DNA from: Serratia sarumanii | Lineage (GTDB): Bacteria; Pseudomonadota; Gammaproteobacteria; Enterobacterales; Enterobacteriaceae | Assembly (NCBI RefSeq): GCF_029962605.1 | Contig: NZ_CP124750.1 | Span: 620,001 to 684,000 of the forward strand | Direction: 5' to 3' | Length of the DNA: 64,000 bases | In this document: positions 26,698 to 35,582 of the stretch, piece after piece | How the letters are laid out: every line of letters starts with the position of its first letter | Position numbering within the stretch: the first letter of the stretch is position 1 | The notes under the pieces: model-generated | Databases searched by the model: none | Told to the model about the DNA's origin: nothing | The model's input: the letters and a program-made list of their open reading frames with translations, nothing else | Program-made: the position numbers and the translations under genes

Positions 26698-27666
26698 TTA
26701 AATCTTGCCGAAGATGTCGATGCCGGTGAGTTGCGCCGACAATTCCCACAGGCGTTGGGCCTGTTCAGGATCGACGGCGTAGCTTTTTACGCCGCTGAAG
26801 GAAAGGCCCTCGTCATCGTTGCGCCGGGCGATATCGCAGTCTTCGCAATACAATCCGCCAAGGCCATTGAGTTGAGGCGATGTCGCCGCCCACACCTGGG
26901 TTGCCGCACCCTGTTGCGGCGTTTTCAGCATTTCCGGGTGTGCGGGTTTGCCGTCGGCGTCGATCCAGTCCAATGCGAACATCTCTTCCTGCGAGAGGTA
27001 ACGCTGCAGTGGCGTGGGGATCATGCCGGGATGCAGCGTGAAGGCGCGTACACCGGCGGCTCGTCCTCGTTTGTCGAGGTGCACGGCGAATAACGCATTA
27101 GCGGTTTTCGACTGGCCGTAGGCCCGCCACTTGTCATAGCCGCTGTGAAACTGCACGTCATTCCAGCGTATGGCGCTGGCATGGTGGCCGGAAGAGGAGA
27201 TGACGACAACGCGGGCGCCGCCCGCCAATGCCGGCCAGAGATGGTTCACCAGCGCGTAATGCCCCAGGTGGTTGATCGCGAATTGTGCCTCCCAGCCTGG
27301 GCCGATGCGGGTTTCTGGACAGGCCATGATGCCGGCACCGCAGATCACCATATCGAGGTGGACGCCGGACGCCAGAAGATGTTGCGTGAACTCTCTGATG
27401 TTGTTCAGATCGGCCAAATCAAGCTCATAAATGTCGACGTTGCTGATACCGGCGAGGGCCAGACGAGTGCGGGCGATGACGGGATCGCGGGCGGCGACAA
27501 TCACCTGTGCTCCCGCCTGCGTCAATGCGCGAGTCGTTTCCAACCCCAGGCCGGAATGGCCGCCGGTGACTAGCGCCGTCATGCCGGCCAGTTGACGATC
27601 TTTGAGCACGTCGGCGGCGGTGGTGGTGGCGTTGAAGCCAGAGCCGATGGGCGTTTGTTTGTTCAT
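26698..27666 (-). CDS. short-chain dehydrogenase/reductase
   Basis: A 322-residue SDR enzyme. It has the cofactor motif VTGGHSGLGLETTRAL near residues 33-48, NAG-equivalent VICGAGIMACP, catalytic Ser in ISSSGHH, and a YxxxK motif as YGQSK. The length and the late C-terminal extension place it with WW-domain oxidoreductase/retinol-dehydrogenase-like SDRs. First gene of a two-gene operon with the MDR reductase. It is divergent from an AraC regulator 163 bases away, which is the likely controller. Confidence 0.9.
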   Translation of the reverse strand: MNKQTPIGSGFNATTTAADVLKDRQLAGMTALVTGGHSGLGLETTRALTQAGAQVIVAARDPVIARTRLALAGISNVDIYELDLADLNNIREFTQHLLASGVHLDMVICGAGIMACPETRIGPGWEAQFAINHLGHYALVNHLWPALAGGARVVVISSSGHHASAIRWNDVQFHSGYDKWRAYGQSKTANALFAVHLDKRGRAAGVRAFTLHPGMIPTPLQRYLSQEEMFALDWIDADGKPAHPEMLKTPQQGAATQVWAATSPQLNGLGGLYCEDCDIARRNDDEGLSFSGVKSYAVDPEQAQRLWELSAQLTGIDIFGKI

Positions 27667-27829
27667 TGGGGATTCCTCGCTGTGGTTGGCTGTGACACAG
27701 GGAGTGTAAATCGGCGCTATCCGGCGGATGAATGCAACAAAAACCTAATTTCTGTCGCCATCGTCCTAAAGTCTTCGACCAGCGCATCGCGCGGGTTATG
27801 CTCTTGCAAGATCTTTATGGGGAGAGGAT

Positions 27830-28735
27830 ATGGATCCTTTATCGGAAGTGCTGGCGCCACTGAACAGCCAGAATGCGTTTTTCGGCGGCCTGAAGGCCGG
27901 CGGCGACTGGGCCGTTCATTTTCCCGCTCCGCAAGGCGGGAAGTTCAACGCGGTGGTGCGCGGCGGCTGTTGGTTGGCGGCGGAAGGGCTGGCAGAACCG
28001 CTGTGGCTGGCGGCCGGCGACTGTTTACTGCTGACTCGCAGCCTGCCGCTGACCGTCGGCAGCGACTTGTCTCTTCCGGCGCTCGACGCCGACGCGCTTT
28101 ATCTGCAGGCGCAAAACGGCGTGGCGAGCTGCGGCGAGGGGGAAACGTGCCTGTTTATCGGCGGCCGTTTTAGCTTTGGCGAGGAGGTGGAGCGGCTGTT
28201 CGGCAGCCTGCCCGCGTTGATGGTGATCCGCGGGGGCACGGAAGAGGCAGCCGTGCTGCAATGGGCGCTGCAGCGGCTGGCGGATGAGCTGGTGAGGCCT
28301 TCGCCGGGCAGTACGTTGATGGCGCATCATCTGGGGCAAATCATGTTGACCCAGGCGCTGCGGATTTACCTGATGGGGGAGGAGAGTGCGGCGTCCGGCT
28401 GGCTACCCGCTTTGTTCGATCCGCGCATCGGCGCCGCGATGCAGGCGGTACATGCCGATCCGGCCCGGCGCTGGACGGTGGCGGCGTTGGCCGACGCGGC
28501 GAGCGTTTCCCGTTCGACGTTGGCGCTGCGCTTCAAGCAGAAAGCCGGCATGGCGCCGCTCGAGTACGTGTCGCGCTGGCGCATGCTGCTGGCGGCGCGG
28601 GCGCTGCGTACCGGCGGCGAACCGGTCTCCGCTATCGCGCAGCGTTTGGGGTACGATTCCGACAGCGCTTTCAGCCACGCGTTCAAACGCGTGATGGCGT
28701 GCTCACCGCGCGACTATCGCCGGGCGCAGGCGTAA
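27830..28735 (+). CDS. AraC-family transcriptional regulator with cupin-type sensor
   Basis: A 301-residue regulator with an N-terminal cupin_6-type ligand domain (about 1-180) and two C-terminal helix-turn-helix motifs (about 205-300, ADAASVSRSTLALRFKQ and SAIAQRLGYDSDSAFSHAFKR). ATG at 27830 follows GGGGAGAGG. Regulators of this type commonly sit divergent to SDR or oxidoreductase genes, as here. The ligand is unknown. It is convergent with ettA across a shared hairpin. Confidence 0.92.
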   Translation: MDPLSEVLAPLNSQNAFFGGLKAGGDWAVHFPAPQGGKFNAVVRGGCWLAAEGLAEPLWLAAGDCLLLTRSLPLTVGSDLSLPALDADALYLQAQNGVASCGEGETCLFIGGRFSFGEEVERLFGSLPALMVIRGGTEEAAVLQWALQRLADELVRPSPGSTLMAHHLGQIMLTQALRIYLMGEESAASGWLPALFDPRIGAAMQAVHADPARRWTVAALADAASVSRSTLALRFKQKAGMAPLEYVSRWRMLLAARALRTGGEPVSAIAQRLGYDSDSAFSHAFKRVMACSPRDYRRAQA

Positions 28736-28758
28736 AAAAGGCGCCGCATGCGGCGCCT
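28734..28758 (-). terminator. intrinsic terminator of ettA
   Basis: An 8-base-pair GC stem (GGCGCCGC/GCGGCGCC, 28740-28757), with an extra A-T pair, is followed on the minus strand by six T. Confidence 0.85.
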
Positions 28759-28764
28759 CGGGCA

Positions 28765-30432
28765 TTACTTGGCGATCTTCTTGTACTTGATGCGGTGCGG
28801 CTCGAGCGCGTCGGCGCCCAGCGTACGCTTTTTGTACTCTTCGTACTCGGTGAAGTTGCCTTCGAAGAATTCCACCTTGCCTTCATCCTGGTAGTCCAGA
28901 ATGTGGGTGGCGATACGGTCGAGGAACCAACGGTCGTGCGAGATCACCATGGCGCAGCCAGGGAATTCCAGCAGGGCGTTTTCCAGCGCGCGCAGGGTTT
29001 CGATATCCAGGTCGTTGGTCGGTTCATCGAGCAGCAGCACGTTGCCGCCAACCTGCAGCAGCTTGGCCAGGTGCAGACGGCCACGCTCACCGCCGGACAG
29101 CTCGCCCACGCGTTTGCCCTGATCGACGCCCTTGAAGTTGAAGCGGCCGACATAGGCGCGGCTCGGCATCTCGGTGTTGCCGATGCGCATGATGTCCTGC
29201 CCGCCGGAGACTTCTTCCCACACGGTTTTCGAACCGTCCATGCTGTCGCGGAACTGATCGACGGACGCCAGCTTGACGGTGTCGCCCAGCACGATGCTGC
29301 CGGAATCAGGCTGTTCCTGGCCGGACATCATGCGGAACAGCGTGGATTTACCCGCGCCGTTCGGACCGATGATGCCGACGATTGCCCCTTTCGGCACCGA
29401 GAACGACAGGTCGTCGATCAGCAGGCGGTCGCCGTAGGACTTGCGCAGGTTGCTGACTTCGACCACTTTGTCGCCCAGGCGTGCGCCAGGTGGAATGAAC
29501 AGTTCGTTGGTTTCGTTACGTTTCTGGTATTCGGTGTTGTTCAGCTCTTCGAAGCGGGCCAAACGGGCCTTGCCTTTGGACTGGCGGCCTTTGGCGCCCT
29601 GACGCACCCACTCCAGCTCTTTCTCGATCGACTTGCGGCGAGCGGCTTCGGCGGACGCTTCCTGCGCCAGACGCGCGTCTTTCTGCTCCAGCCAGGAAGA
29701 GTAGTTGCCTTCCCATGGAATGCCCTCGCCGCGGTCCAGTTCGAGGATCCAGCCGGCCACGTTATCCAGGAAGTAACGGTCGTGGGTGATCGCCACCACG
29801 GTGCCTTCGAAGTCGTGCAGGAAGCGTTCCAACCAGGCCACGGACTCGGCGTCCAGGTGGTTGGTCGGTTCGTCCAGCAGCAGCATGTCCGGTTTTTCCA
29901 GCAGCAGGCGGCACAGCGCGACGCGGCGGCGTTCACCCCCGGACAGGTGGGCGATTTTGGCGTCCCAGTCCGGCAGGCGCAGCGCGTCGGCGGCGCGTTC
30001 CAGTTGGGCGTTGAGGTTGTGACCGTCGTGCGCCTGAATGATCTCTTCCAGGCGACCCTGTTCGGCGGCCAGCTTGTCGAAGTCTGCACCTTCTTCGGCG
30101 TACAGCGCGTACACTTCGTCCAGGCGCTTCAGCGCGCCGACCACTTCCGCCAGCGCTTCTTCCACCGACTCACGCACGGTGTGTTCGAGGTTAAGCTGCG
30201 GCTCCTGCGGCAGGTAACCGATCTTGATGCCCGGCTGCGGGCGCGCTTCCCCTTCGATATCGGTATCGATGCCGGCCATGATGCGCAGCAGGGTGGACTT
30301 ACCGGCGCCGTTCAGGCCCAGTACGCCGATTTTGGCCCCGGGGAAGAAGCTCAGGGAGATGTTTTTCAAAATATGACGCTTCGGCGGTACCACCTTGCCG
30401 ACGCGGTGCATGGTATAGACGTATTGAGCCAC
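28765..30432 (-). CDS. ettA: energy-dependent translational throttle EttA
   Basis: A 555-residue ABC-F protein that binds the ribosomal E site and gates the first elongation cycle according to ATP/ADP ratio. It has two ABC domains with Walker A GLNGAGKST and GPNGAGKST, signatures LSGGERRR and LSGGERGR, an arm insertion in domain 1 and the interdomain linker. Length equals E. coli EttA and identity is very high by eye. A GTG start at 30432 is supported by the conserved N-terminus AQYVYTMHRVGK. Upstream lies a TATACT (30533-30538, minus strand) as possible -10. Confidence 0.98.
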   Translation of the reverse strand: MAQYVYTMHRVGKVVPPKRHILKNISLSFFPGAKIGVLGLNGAGKSTLLRIMAGIDTDIEGEARPQPGIKIGYLPQEPQLNLEHTVRESVEEALAEVVGALKRLDEVYALYAEEGADFDKLAAEQGRLEEIIQAHDGHNLNAQLERAADALRLPDWDAKIAHLSGGERRRVALCRLLLEKPDMLLLDEPTNHLDAESVAWLERFLHDFEGTVVAITHDRYFLDNVAGWILELDRGEGIPWEGNYSSWLEQKDARLAQEASAEAARRKSIEKELEWVRQGAKGRQSKGKARLARFEELNNTEYQKRNETNELFIPPGARLGDKVVEVSNLRKSYGDRLLIDDLSFSVPKGAIVGIIGPNGAGKSTLFRMMSGQEQPDSGSIVLGDTVKLASVDQFRDSMDGSKTVWEEVSGGQDIMRIGNTEMPSRAYVGRFNFKGVDQGKRVGELSGGERGRLHLAKLLQVGGNVLLLDEPTNDLDIETLRALENALLEFPGCAMVISHDRWFLDRIATHILDYQDEGKVEFFEGNFTEYEEYKKRTLGADALEPHRIKYKKIAK

Positions 30433-30544
30433 GTTGCTCTAAGCCTCTCTATATCAGTATTTATAGGATGTCTGGCGGCATGAGTGTAGCCCGTTTCGAT
30501 CTCGGATCCCAGACATCGCTCAGCGATCGCTAAGTATAACCGTT

Positions 30545-30566
30545 TATGCGCCGATAAAGGCGCATA
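30545..30566. other. hairpin between yfiB and ettA
   Basis: TATGCGCC and GGCGCATA pair around a 6-base loop nine bases after the yfiB stop. The T tract needed for a canonical terminator is missing. It could be a Rho-independent end of low efficiency or an RNA-stabilising stem. Confidence 0.4.
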
Positions 30567-30574
30567 TTGGTGGC

Positions 30575-31072
30575 TTATGGCGTGACGACGATCGCGACGC
30601 GGCGGTTTTCCGCGCGGCCGCTGGAGGTGCGGTTGTCGGCAACGGGATCGCGCTTGCCCATGCCGCGGGTTTCGATATTGGCGCGCGGAATGCCGACGCT
30701 GGCCAGCAGATCGGCCACCGCATCGGCGCGGCGCAGAGAGAGCTGGTCGTTATAGCTGTCTTCACCGTAGTTGTCGGTATGACCGTCCAGGCGGAACTTG
30801 GTGATGCCGACGCTCAGCAGCGCGCGGCCCATCTTCTGCACCGTCTCGGTGCTTTCCGGGTTCAGCTTGCCGATGTTGTTGCCGAACAGCACTTTATCCG
30901 ACAGGCCGAACTCCCAGCCGTTATCGGTCAGTTTGAAGCCCTGCGATTGCAGCAGCGCGATCTGCTCGGGCGTCAGGCCCTGCGGTTTGCTCTGGCAGCC
31001 GGCGAGCGCCAGCAGGGCGACGAACACCATCGTCAGCAGTGAAAAACGACCTTTAAACAGTTGCTGTATCAT
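30575..31072 (-). CDS. yfiB: OmpA-domain lipoprotein YfiB
   Basis: A 165-residue outer-membrane lipoprotein with a lipobox LAGC at Cys26 and an OmpA-type peptidoglycan-binding domain (about 70-165, DGHTDNYG...NDQLSLRRADAVADLL). In the YfiBNR system it binds and sequesters YfiR under envelope stress, which frees YfiN. ATG at 31072 has AGGGA nine bases upstream; a TTG two codons earlier is the alternative. Last gene of the yfiR-yfiN-yfiB operon. Confidence 0.92.
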   Translation of the reverse strand: MIQQLFKGRFSLLTMVFVALLALAGCQSKPQGLTPEQIALLQSQGFKLTDNGWEFGLSDKVLFGNNIGKLNPESTETVQKMGRALLSVGITKFRLDGHTDNYGEDSYNDQLSLRRADAVADLLASVGIPRANIETRGMGKRDPVADNRTSSGRAENRRVAIVVTP

Positions 31073-31110
31073 AGTCAAAATCCCTAGTTCAAGTGTTATA
31101 GCCGGGGCTC

Positions 31111-32358
31111 TTATTTATGTATAGCCAGCCGCCAGCCTCCGTTATAACGATGCTTTGCCTGATACATCGCATCGTCAGCTTCGTGCAAAAGACCCTGAGG
31201 CGTCGACGCGTGATCAGGGTACAGCGCAATACCGATACTCAGAGAGGTAATGACCGCCTCGTCGTTCGGCAAAATGACCGGTTGCGTCATGCAATCGATG
31301 ATGTTGTCAGCGATCTGCAGGACATCTTCCGTGCCGTGTACCGGCGCCAGCAGCACGGCAAATTCATCCCCGCCCAGACGCGCGACCAGATCGGTCTCGC
31401 GCAGCTGCGCGCGAATGCGCCCGGCAATGGTGGTCAGCACCGCATCGCCTGCGGCGTGGCCATAACTGTCGTTCACCTCCTTGAAGCGATCGCCGTCGAT
31501 AAACAGCACCGCCAATTTCGCCGGCGGTTCGATATCGCCCAGCGCCCGGCTCAGCCGCCCTTCGAAGAAGGCGCGGTTCGGCAATCCGGTCAGGCTGTCG
31601 TGCGTCGCCCGGTGAGCCAGCGAGTCGTTCTCCTGCTTCAGATGGGCCTGCCAGGCCTCCAGCTCGTCGAGCAAGCCGTTGAAATCGTTGCTGAGCTCAT
31701 GCAGCTCGGCGATCGGCGCCGACGGCACCCGCAGGCCGAAGGTGCGATCGCGGCGCACCGCGTGCGCCACGTTGGCGATGTCGTCCAGCGAACTGACGAT
31801 GCCGACCAGCATACGGCGCGACAACACCAGAGCGCACAGGGTGCTGAGCACCATGCAGGCGATCATGCCGACCAGGCCGCGCAACAGGAAACGCAACAGG
31901 CTGCCGCCGTTGCCGCTCAACCAGACCTGGCCGACCTGTTTGCCCCCGTGAGAAATAGGCAGGATGACCGGCTCGGGCAGCGCCCAGTGCGCAACCATCT
32001 GCTCCAGACCGTGCAGCGGGCTGTCGGAGGGATGGCGCCAGCTGGCCAGCATCTTGCCTTTATTATCCAGAATGCGCGCCTCCAGGATCTCTTCGTTGGA
32101 GGCGATCAGCATCAGCGCCTCACGCGCGGCGGCGCCGTCTTCAAACACCACGGCGGCCTCGACGGTATAGCTGATGGAGCGCGCGATCAGGTGCAGGTTG
32201 TGGTCGGCATAGGCGCGCAGCGCAAACAGCGCCACCAGCGTCAAAAAGATGCCGGCGGTGCCGACGGCGATCAGCGCCAGCCCAAGATGCACCCGCTGCA
32301 GCACTCGGCCCAGCGTCGGACGCGCATTGCCGGCGCGGTTTCTGTGCAACAGCCTCAT
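31111..32358 (-). CDS. yfiN: membrane diguanylate cyclase YfiN (DgcN)
   Basis: A 415-residue c-di-GMP synthase: N-terminal membrane helix (about 25-48), periplasmic PAS-like domain, second membrane helix, HAMP-like linker and C-terminal GGDEF domain. The catalytic motif is a perfect GGDEF (residues 329-333). An inhibitory I-site RETD lies at 320-323, the correct five residues before it, so the enzyme should be active and product-inhibited. Start ATG at 32358 overlaps the yfiR stop (ATGA). In P. aeruginosa and E. coli, YfiR holds YfiN inactive in the periplasm. Confidence 0.94.
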   Translation of the reverse strand: MRLLHRNRAGNARPTLGRVLQRVHLGLALIAVGTAGIFLTLVALFALRAYADHNLHLIARSISYTVEAAVVFEDGAAAREALMLIASNEEILEARILDNKGKMLASWRHPSDSPLHGLEQMVAHWALPEPVILPISHGGKQVGQVWLSGNGGSLLRFLLRGLVGMIACMVLSTLCALVLSRRMLVGIVSSLDDIANVAHAVRRDRTFGLRVPSAPIAELHELSNDFNGLLDELEAWQAHLKQENDSLAHRATHDSLTGLPNRAFFEGRLSRALGDIEPPAKLAVLFIDGDRFKEVNDSYGHAAGDAVLTTIAGRIRAQLRETDLVARLGGDEFAVLLAPVHGTEDVLQIADNIIDCMTQPVILPNDEAVITSLSIGIALYPDHASTPQGLLHEADDAMYQAKHRYNGGWRLAIHK

Positions 32359-32960
32359 AGCGGCGGCGCCTGTTTGCGTGCCAGCTGCAGCACGTTGGGG
32401 TGAACGCGCACGCCGCTGCGCGCCAGAGCGTCCAGGTTGACCTTGAAACTGGCCTGGTCCCCATCGATCTGCAGGCAAAATGCGCTGCCGGCGGAGCATT
32501 CGCTATCGTTCTCGCTGATGCTGAGAATGGAGTTGCCGGAAATGCGCTGCATGAAATTTTGTCTCTGCGCGGCGGTGATGTTCCCTAAGTAGATGACATC
32601 GCAGCCGGTACTCAGCGTTGGGCTGTCGAACGGCACACGCTCGGCTTTAATCGGACGCGGGGCGCTCAGCAGGATCGGATCGAACAGCCCTTCGGCATAC
32701 TGGGTGGGTGCGGTCACGCACAAGCGGATCGGATTGGGTTCACGCGACCAGCGGGCGTAGCTGATGATGCCTACCACCACGGTCGTCACGGCGTGCGTGC
32801 GTTTTTGATAGGGATCATCGGCGGCGCGCGCAGGCCCGGACAACGTCAGCAGCACCAACAACACGATCAGCAGCAGGCGACCGATATTCAGACGTGCGCC
32901 AAGGAAGCCCGGCACGGGGCTTTTTGCGCAACGCATCGCTATCGCGGTCTTATTCGCCAT
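32355..32960 (-). CDS. yfiR: periplasmic YfiN repressor YfiR
   Basis: About 201 residues from the ATG at 32960; ATG at 32936 (193 residues) is a possible alternative. The hydrophobic signal core lies late (LLLIVLLVLLTLSGPARA, near residues 28-45), so the N-terminus is longer than usual and the start is uncertain. The mature part keeps four cysteines in the YfiR pattern (LCV, GCD, ECS, FCL), which form disulfides in homologues. It ends in the conserved VNLDALARSGVRVHPNVLQLARK. It represses YfiN. First gene of the operon. Confidence 0.88.
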   Translation of the reverse strand: MANKTAIAMRCAKSPVPGFLGARLNIGRLLLIVLLVLLTLSGPARAADDPYQKRTHAVTTVVVGIISYARWSREPNPIRLCVTAPTQYAEGLFDPILLSAPRPIKAERVPFDSPTLSTGCDVIYLGNITAAQRQNFMQRISGNSILSISENDSECSAGSAFCLQIDGDQASFKVNLDALARSGVRVHPNVLQLARKQAPPL

Positions 32961-33599
32961 CTTCACCCGCCATTCCGGCCTGATCCACCGCCCGCAGGCC
33001 GTGGCCTGACAAGGAAAAGTTCGGCCCGCTTGAAGGGACAATCGTTTTGCTGAAAGCTGTCAGTCGCACTGCCTAATGAACACTATCTCACCCATAATTG
33101 GCGCGGATTGTATTATAAGATGTCTTCGTTGGGCGCTTTATGTGCTGTTTTCTCGGAATTATCCTACTTATTTTTGATAGTATAAAAATGCCTACCCGGG
33201 TTTGCCACCGCTTTTCTGCAAAGTTGGCGCGTTTGGCCAGCTGTCAGGCGATTTGCGCAACGGCGGCGTCATCTCACAAATGCAATAATGTCATAGCTAA
33301 TAATTAAAAATTATTTTACTTCTCTTATAAATGCCGGGGTGGCTAATAAAAATCCGGTGGCTGGAAATATCCCGTCGGCCTGATTTGTCAGCCAAAGTAA
33401 ACGTTTTTTACCTGGCTCCCGTCATGGCGATACACTTCTTCTTCTACAGTATTGAATGGATGAGCGATTGCGCTGTCTATGGTAGATATCTGCGTCCGGG
33501 CCGTGCGCCCGGCTTTATTTTGTCCCGCTGCGCCGTGGCGCGGCGGTCACCGGGGAGCTGGGCGGCTCCTGCGGTCCAACCAGTGAGGAAAGAGCGAGG
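32961..33599. other. 639-base yfiR-slt divergent region
   Basis: A low-GC gap by local standards. It should carry the yfiR promoter (minus) and the slt promoter (plus). An imperfect stem-loop lies at 33391-33418 (AGCCA...TGGCT outer arms, GTAAA/TTTAC inner arms). A GC hairpin with T-rich tail lies at 33496-33521. An in-frame stretch from 33331 shows no protein similarity and no ribosome site. Confidence 0.55.
33496..33521 (+). terminator. hairpin with T-rich tail upstream of slt
   Basis: CCGGGC and GCCCGG pair around a 5-base loop and are followed by CTTTATTTT. It lies about 80 bases before the slt ATG, so it would act as a leader attenuator or end a short transcript. Confidence 0.45.
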
Positions 33600-35528
33600 A
33601 TGGTCAAGGTGGACAAGCGACGGCTGTTGGCAATGGGCCTGTGCCTGACGGCGTTTTCAGGCGCGGCGCTGGCGGATTCTCTGGATGCGCAACGTCAGCG
33701 CTACCAGCAGATCAAACAGGCGTGGGACGGCAATCAGATGGGCGTGGTGGCGCAGCTGATGCCGACGCTGCGCGATTATCCGCTTTATCCTTACCTGGAA
33801 TACCGCGAGCTGACACAGGATCTGAGCCAGGCGGGGTTCTCCGAGGTGAACGACTTTATCAAACGCAACCCGACGCTGCCGCCGGCGAAATCACTGGCCC
33901 CGCGCTTCGTCAATGAGCTGGCGCGGCGCGAAGACTGGCGCACCCTGTTGGCCTTCAGCCCGCAGCCGCCCAAACCGGTGGCGGCGCGCTGCAACTATTA
34001 CTACGCCAAGTGGGCCACCGGCGATCAGCAGGCGGCCTGGAGCGGCGCCGACGAACTGTGGCTGAACGGCAAAACGCTGCCGGGCGCCTGCGATCGGCTG
34101 TTCAGCGTCTGGCGCGGCGCAGGCAAGCAGACGCCGCTGGATATTCTGGCGCGCATGAAGCTGGCGTTGAAGGAGGGCAACAGTTCGCTGGTCAGCAACC
34201 TCTACAGCCAGCTGCCGGCCGACTACCAGACCATGGGCAACGCCCTGGTGCGTTTGCAAAACGATCCGACCACCGTGGAAGCCTTCGCCCGCAGCGTGGG
34301 GCCGACCGACTTTACCCGCGCCGCCACCGGCATCGCCTTTGAGCGCCTGGCGCGGCAGGATGTGGAAAACGCGCGGGCGATGATCCCGACGCTCGCGCGG
34401 CTGCAGAAAATGAGCGACGACGAGCGGCTGGGGCTGGAAGAGGCGGTGGCCTGGCGCCTGATGGGCAGCGATGCCACCTATGAACAGGCGCAGTGGCGCG
34501 ATCGGGTGATTCTGCGCAGCCGTTCGCCTTCGCTGCTGGAGCGCCGGGTGCGCATGGCGTTGGGCAACGGCGATCGGCAGGGCGTGGCGACCTGGCTGGC
34601 CCGCCTGCCGGAAGCGTCGCGCAACAAGGATGAGTGGCGCTACTGGCGCGCCAGTCAGTTGATGGACGAAGGCAAACGCGCCGAAGGCGAGGAGATATTG
34701 CGTAACCTGATGACCGAACGCGGCTTCTATCCGATGGCGGCGGCGCAGAAGCTGAACGCCACTTACCCGGTGATGGTGGCGGTGGCGGCCAAGCCGCGCG
34801 CGTCGCTGGTCGACGGGCCGGAGGTTGCCCGGGTGCGCGAGCTGATGTACTGGAACATGGACAACCTGGCCCGCAGCGAGTGGGGCTCCTACGTCGCCAG
34901 CCGCAGCCGACCGGAACAAGAGGCGCTGGCGCGCTACGCCTTTGAGCAAAAATGGGCCGATCTGAGCGTGCAGGCGACCATCGTCGGCAAGCTGTGGGAT
35001 CACCTGGAGGAACGCTTCCCGGTCGCCTGGCCGCAGGAGTTCCGCCGCGCCACCGATAACAAGGGGATCACCACCAGCTATGCGATGGCGATAGCGCGCC
35101 AGGAGAGCGCCTGGAATCCGAAGGCGCAGTCGCCGGTTGGCGCTTCCGGCCTGATGCAGGTGATGCCGCGCACCGCGCAGCATACGGTGCAGATGTTCAA
35201 TATTCCCGGCTACGTCGGCCCGAGCCAGCTGTTCGATCCGCAGACCAACATCACCATCGGCACCAGCTATCTGGAGTCGGTCTATCAGCAGTTCGGCCGC
35301 AACCGGATCCTGTCGAGCGCCGCCTATAACGCCGGCCCGTCACGGGTGAACACCTGGCTGGGCAACAGCGCGGGGCGTATCGATCCGGTGGCGTTCATCG
35401 AAAGCATTCCGTTCTCGGAAACCCGCGGCTACGTCAAGAATGTGCTGGCCTACGATGCGTTTTACCGCTATCTGACGCACCGGCCGGCCAAGGTGCTGAC
35501 CGACGCCGAGTGGCAGAGACGTTATTGA
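33600..35528 (+). CDS. slt: soluble lytic murein transglycosylase Slt70
   Basis: A 642-residue periplasmic enzyme that cleaves peptidoglycan to 1,6-anhydromuropeptides. It has a signal peptide to about residue 25 (GAALA-DS), a long alpha-superhelical U-domain (about 30-450), a linker and a lysozyme-like catalytic domain. Catalytic Glu502 is in RQESAWNPK, followed by GASGLMQVMP and AAYNAGPSRV. E. coli Slt is 645 residues. ATG at 33600 follows GCGAGG. It is followed by trpR as in E. coli. Confidence 0.97.
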   Translation: MVKVDKRRLLAMGLCLTAFSGAALADSLDAQRQRYQQIKQAWDGNQMGVVAQLMPTLRDYPLYPYLEYRELTQDLSQAGFSEVNDFIKRNPTLPPAKSLAPRFVNELARREDWRTLLAFSPQPPKPVAARCNYYYAKWATGDQQAAWSGADELWLNGKTLPGACDRLFSVWRGAGKQTPLDILARMKLALKEGNSSLVSNLYSQLPADYQTMGNALVRLQNDPTTVEAFARSVGPTDFTRAATGIAFERLARQDVENARAMIPTLARLQKMSDDERLGLEEAVAWRLMGSDATYEQAQWRDRVILRSRSPSLLERRVRMALGNGDRQGVATWLARLPEASRNKDEWRYWRASQLMDEGKRAEGEEILRNLMTERGFYPMAAAQKLNATYPVMVAVAAKPRASLVDGPEVARVRELMYWNMDNLARSEWGSYVASRSRPEQEALARYAFEQKWADLSVQATIVGKLWDHLEERFPVAWPQEFRRATDNKGITTSYAMAIARQESAWNPKAQSPVGASGLMQVMPRTAQHTVQMFNIPGYVGPSQLFDPQTNITIGTSYLESVYQQFGRNRILSSAAYNAGPSRVNTWLGNSAGRIDPVAFIESIPFSETRGYVKNVLAYDAFYRYLTHRPAKVLTDAEWQRRY

Positions 35529-35554
35529 TTTTGACGGCCCTATGGTATGCTGCT

Positions 35555-35572
35555 GTACTAGTTAAATAGTAT
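35555..35572. promoter_or_regulatory. trp operator in front of trpR
   Basis: GTACTAGTTAAATAGTAT differs at two positions from the symmetrical trp operator core GTACTAGTT-AACTAGTAC. It lies within the likely promoter (TTGACG at 35531), 10 bases before the trpR ATG. Autorepression by TrpR with tryptophan is known in E. coli. Confidence 0.85.
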
Positions 35573-35582
35573 GGTGGCTGCC

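Noticed and set aside
22172..28735. Accessory block as a recent mobile island
   Set aside because: No integrase, transposase, tRNA junction or direct repeats were seen, and base composition matches the neighbours.
28699..30483. Long plus-strand open frame opposite ettA
   Set aside because: Antisense shadow of ettA; no recognisable domain and no ribosome site.
33331..33648. 105-codon frame upstream of slt
   Set aside because: It overlaps the slt start in another frame, lacks a ribosome site and shows no family resemblance.
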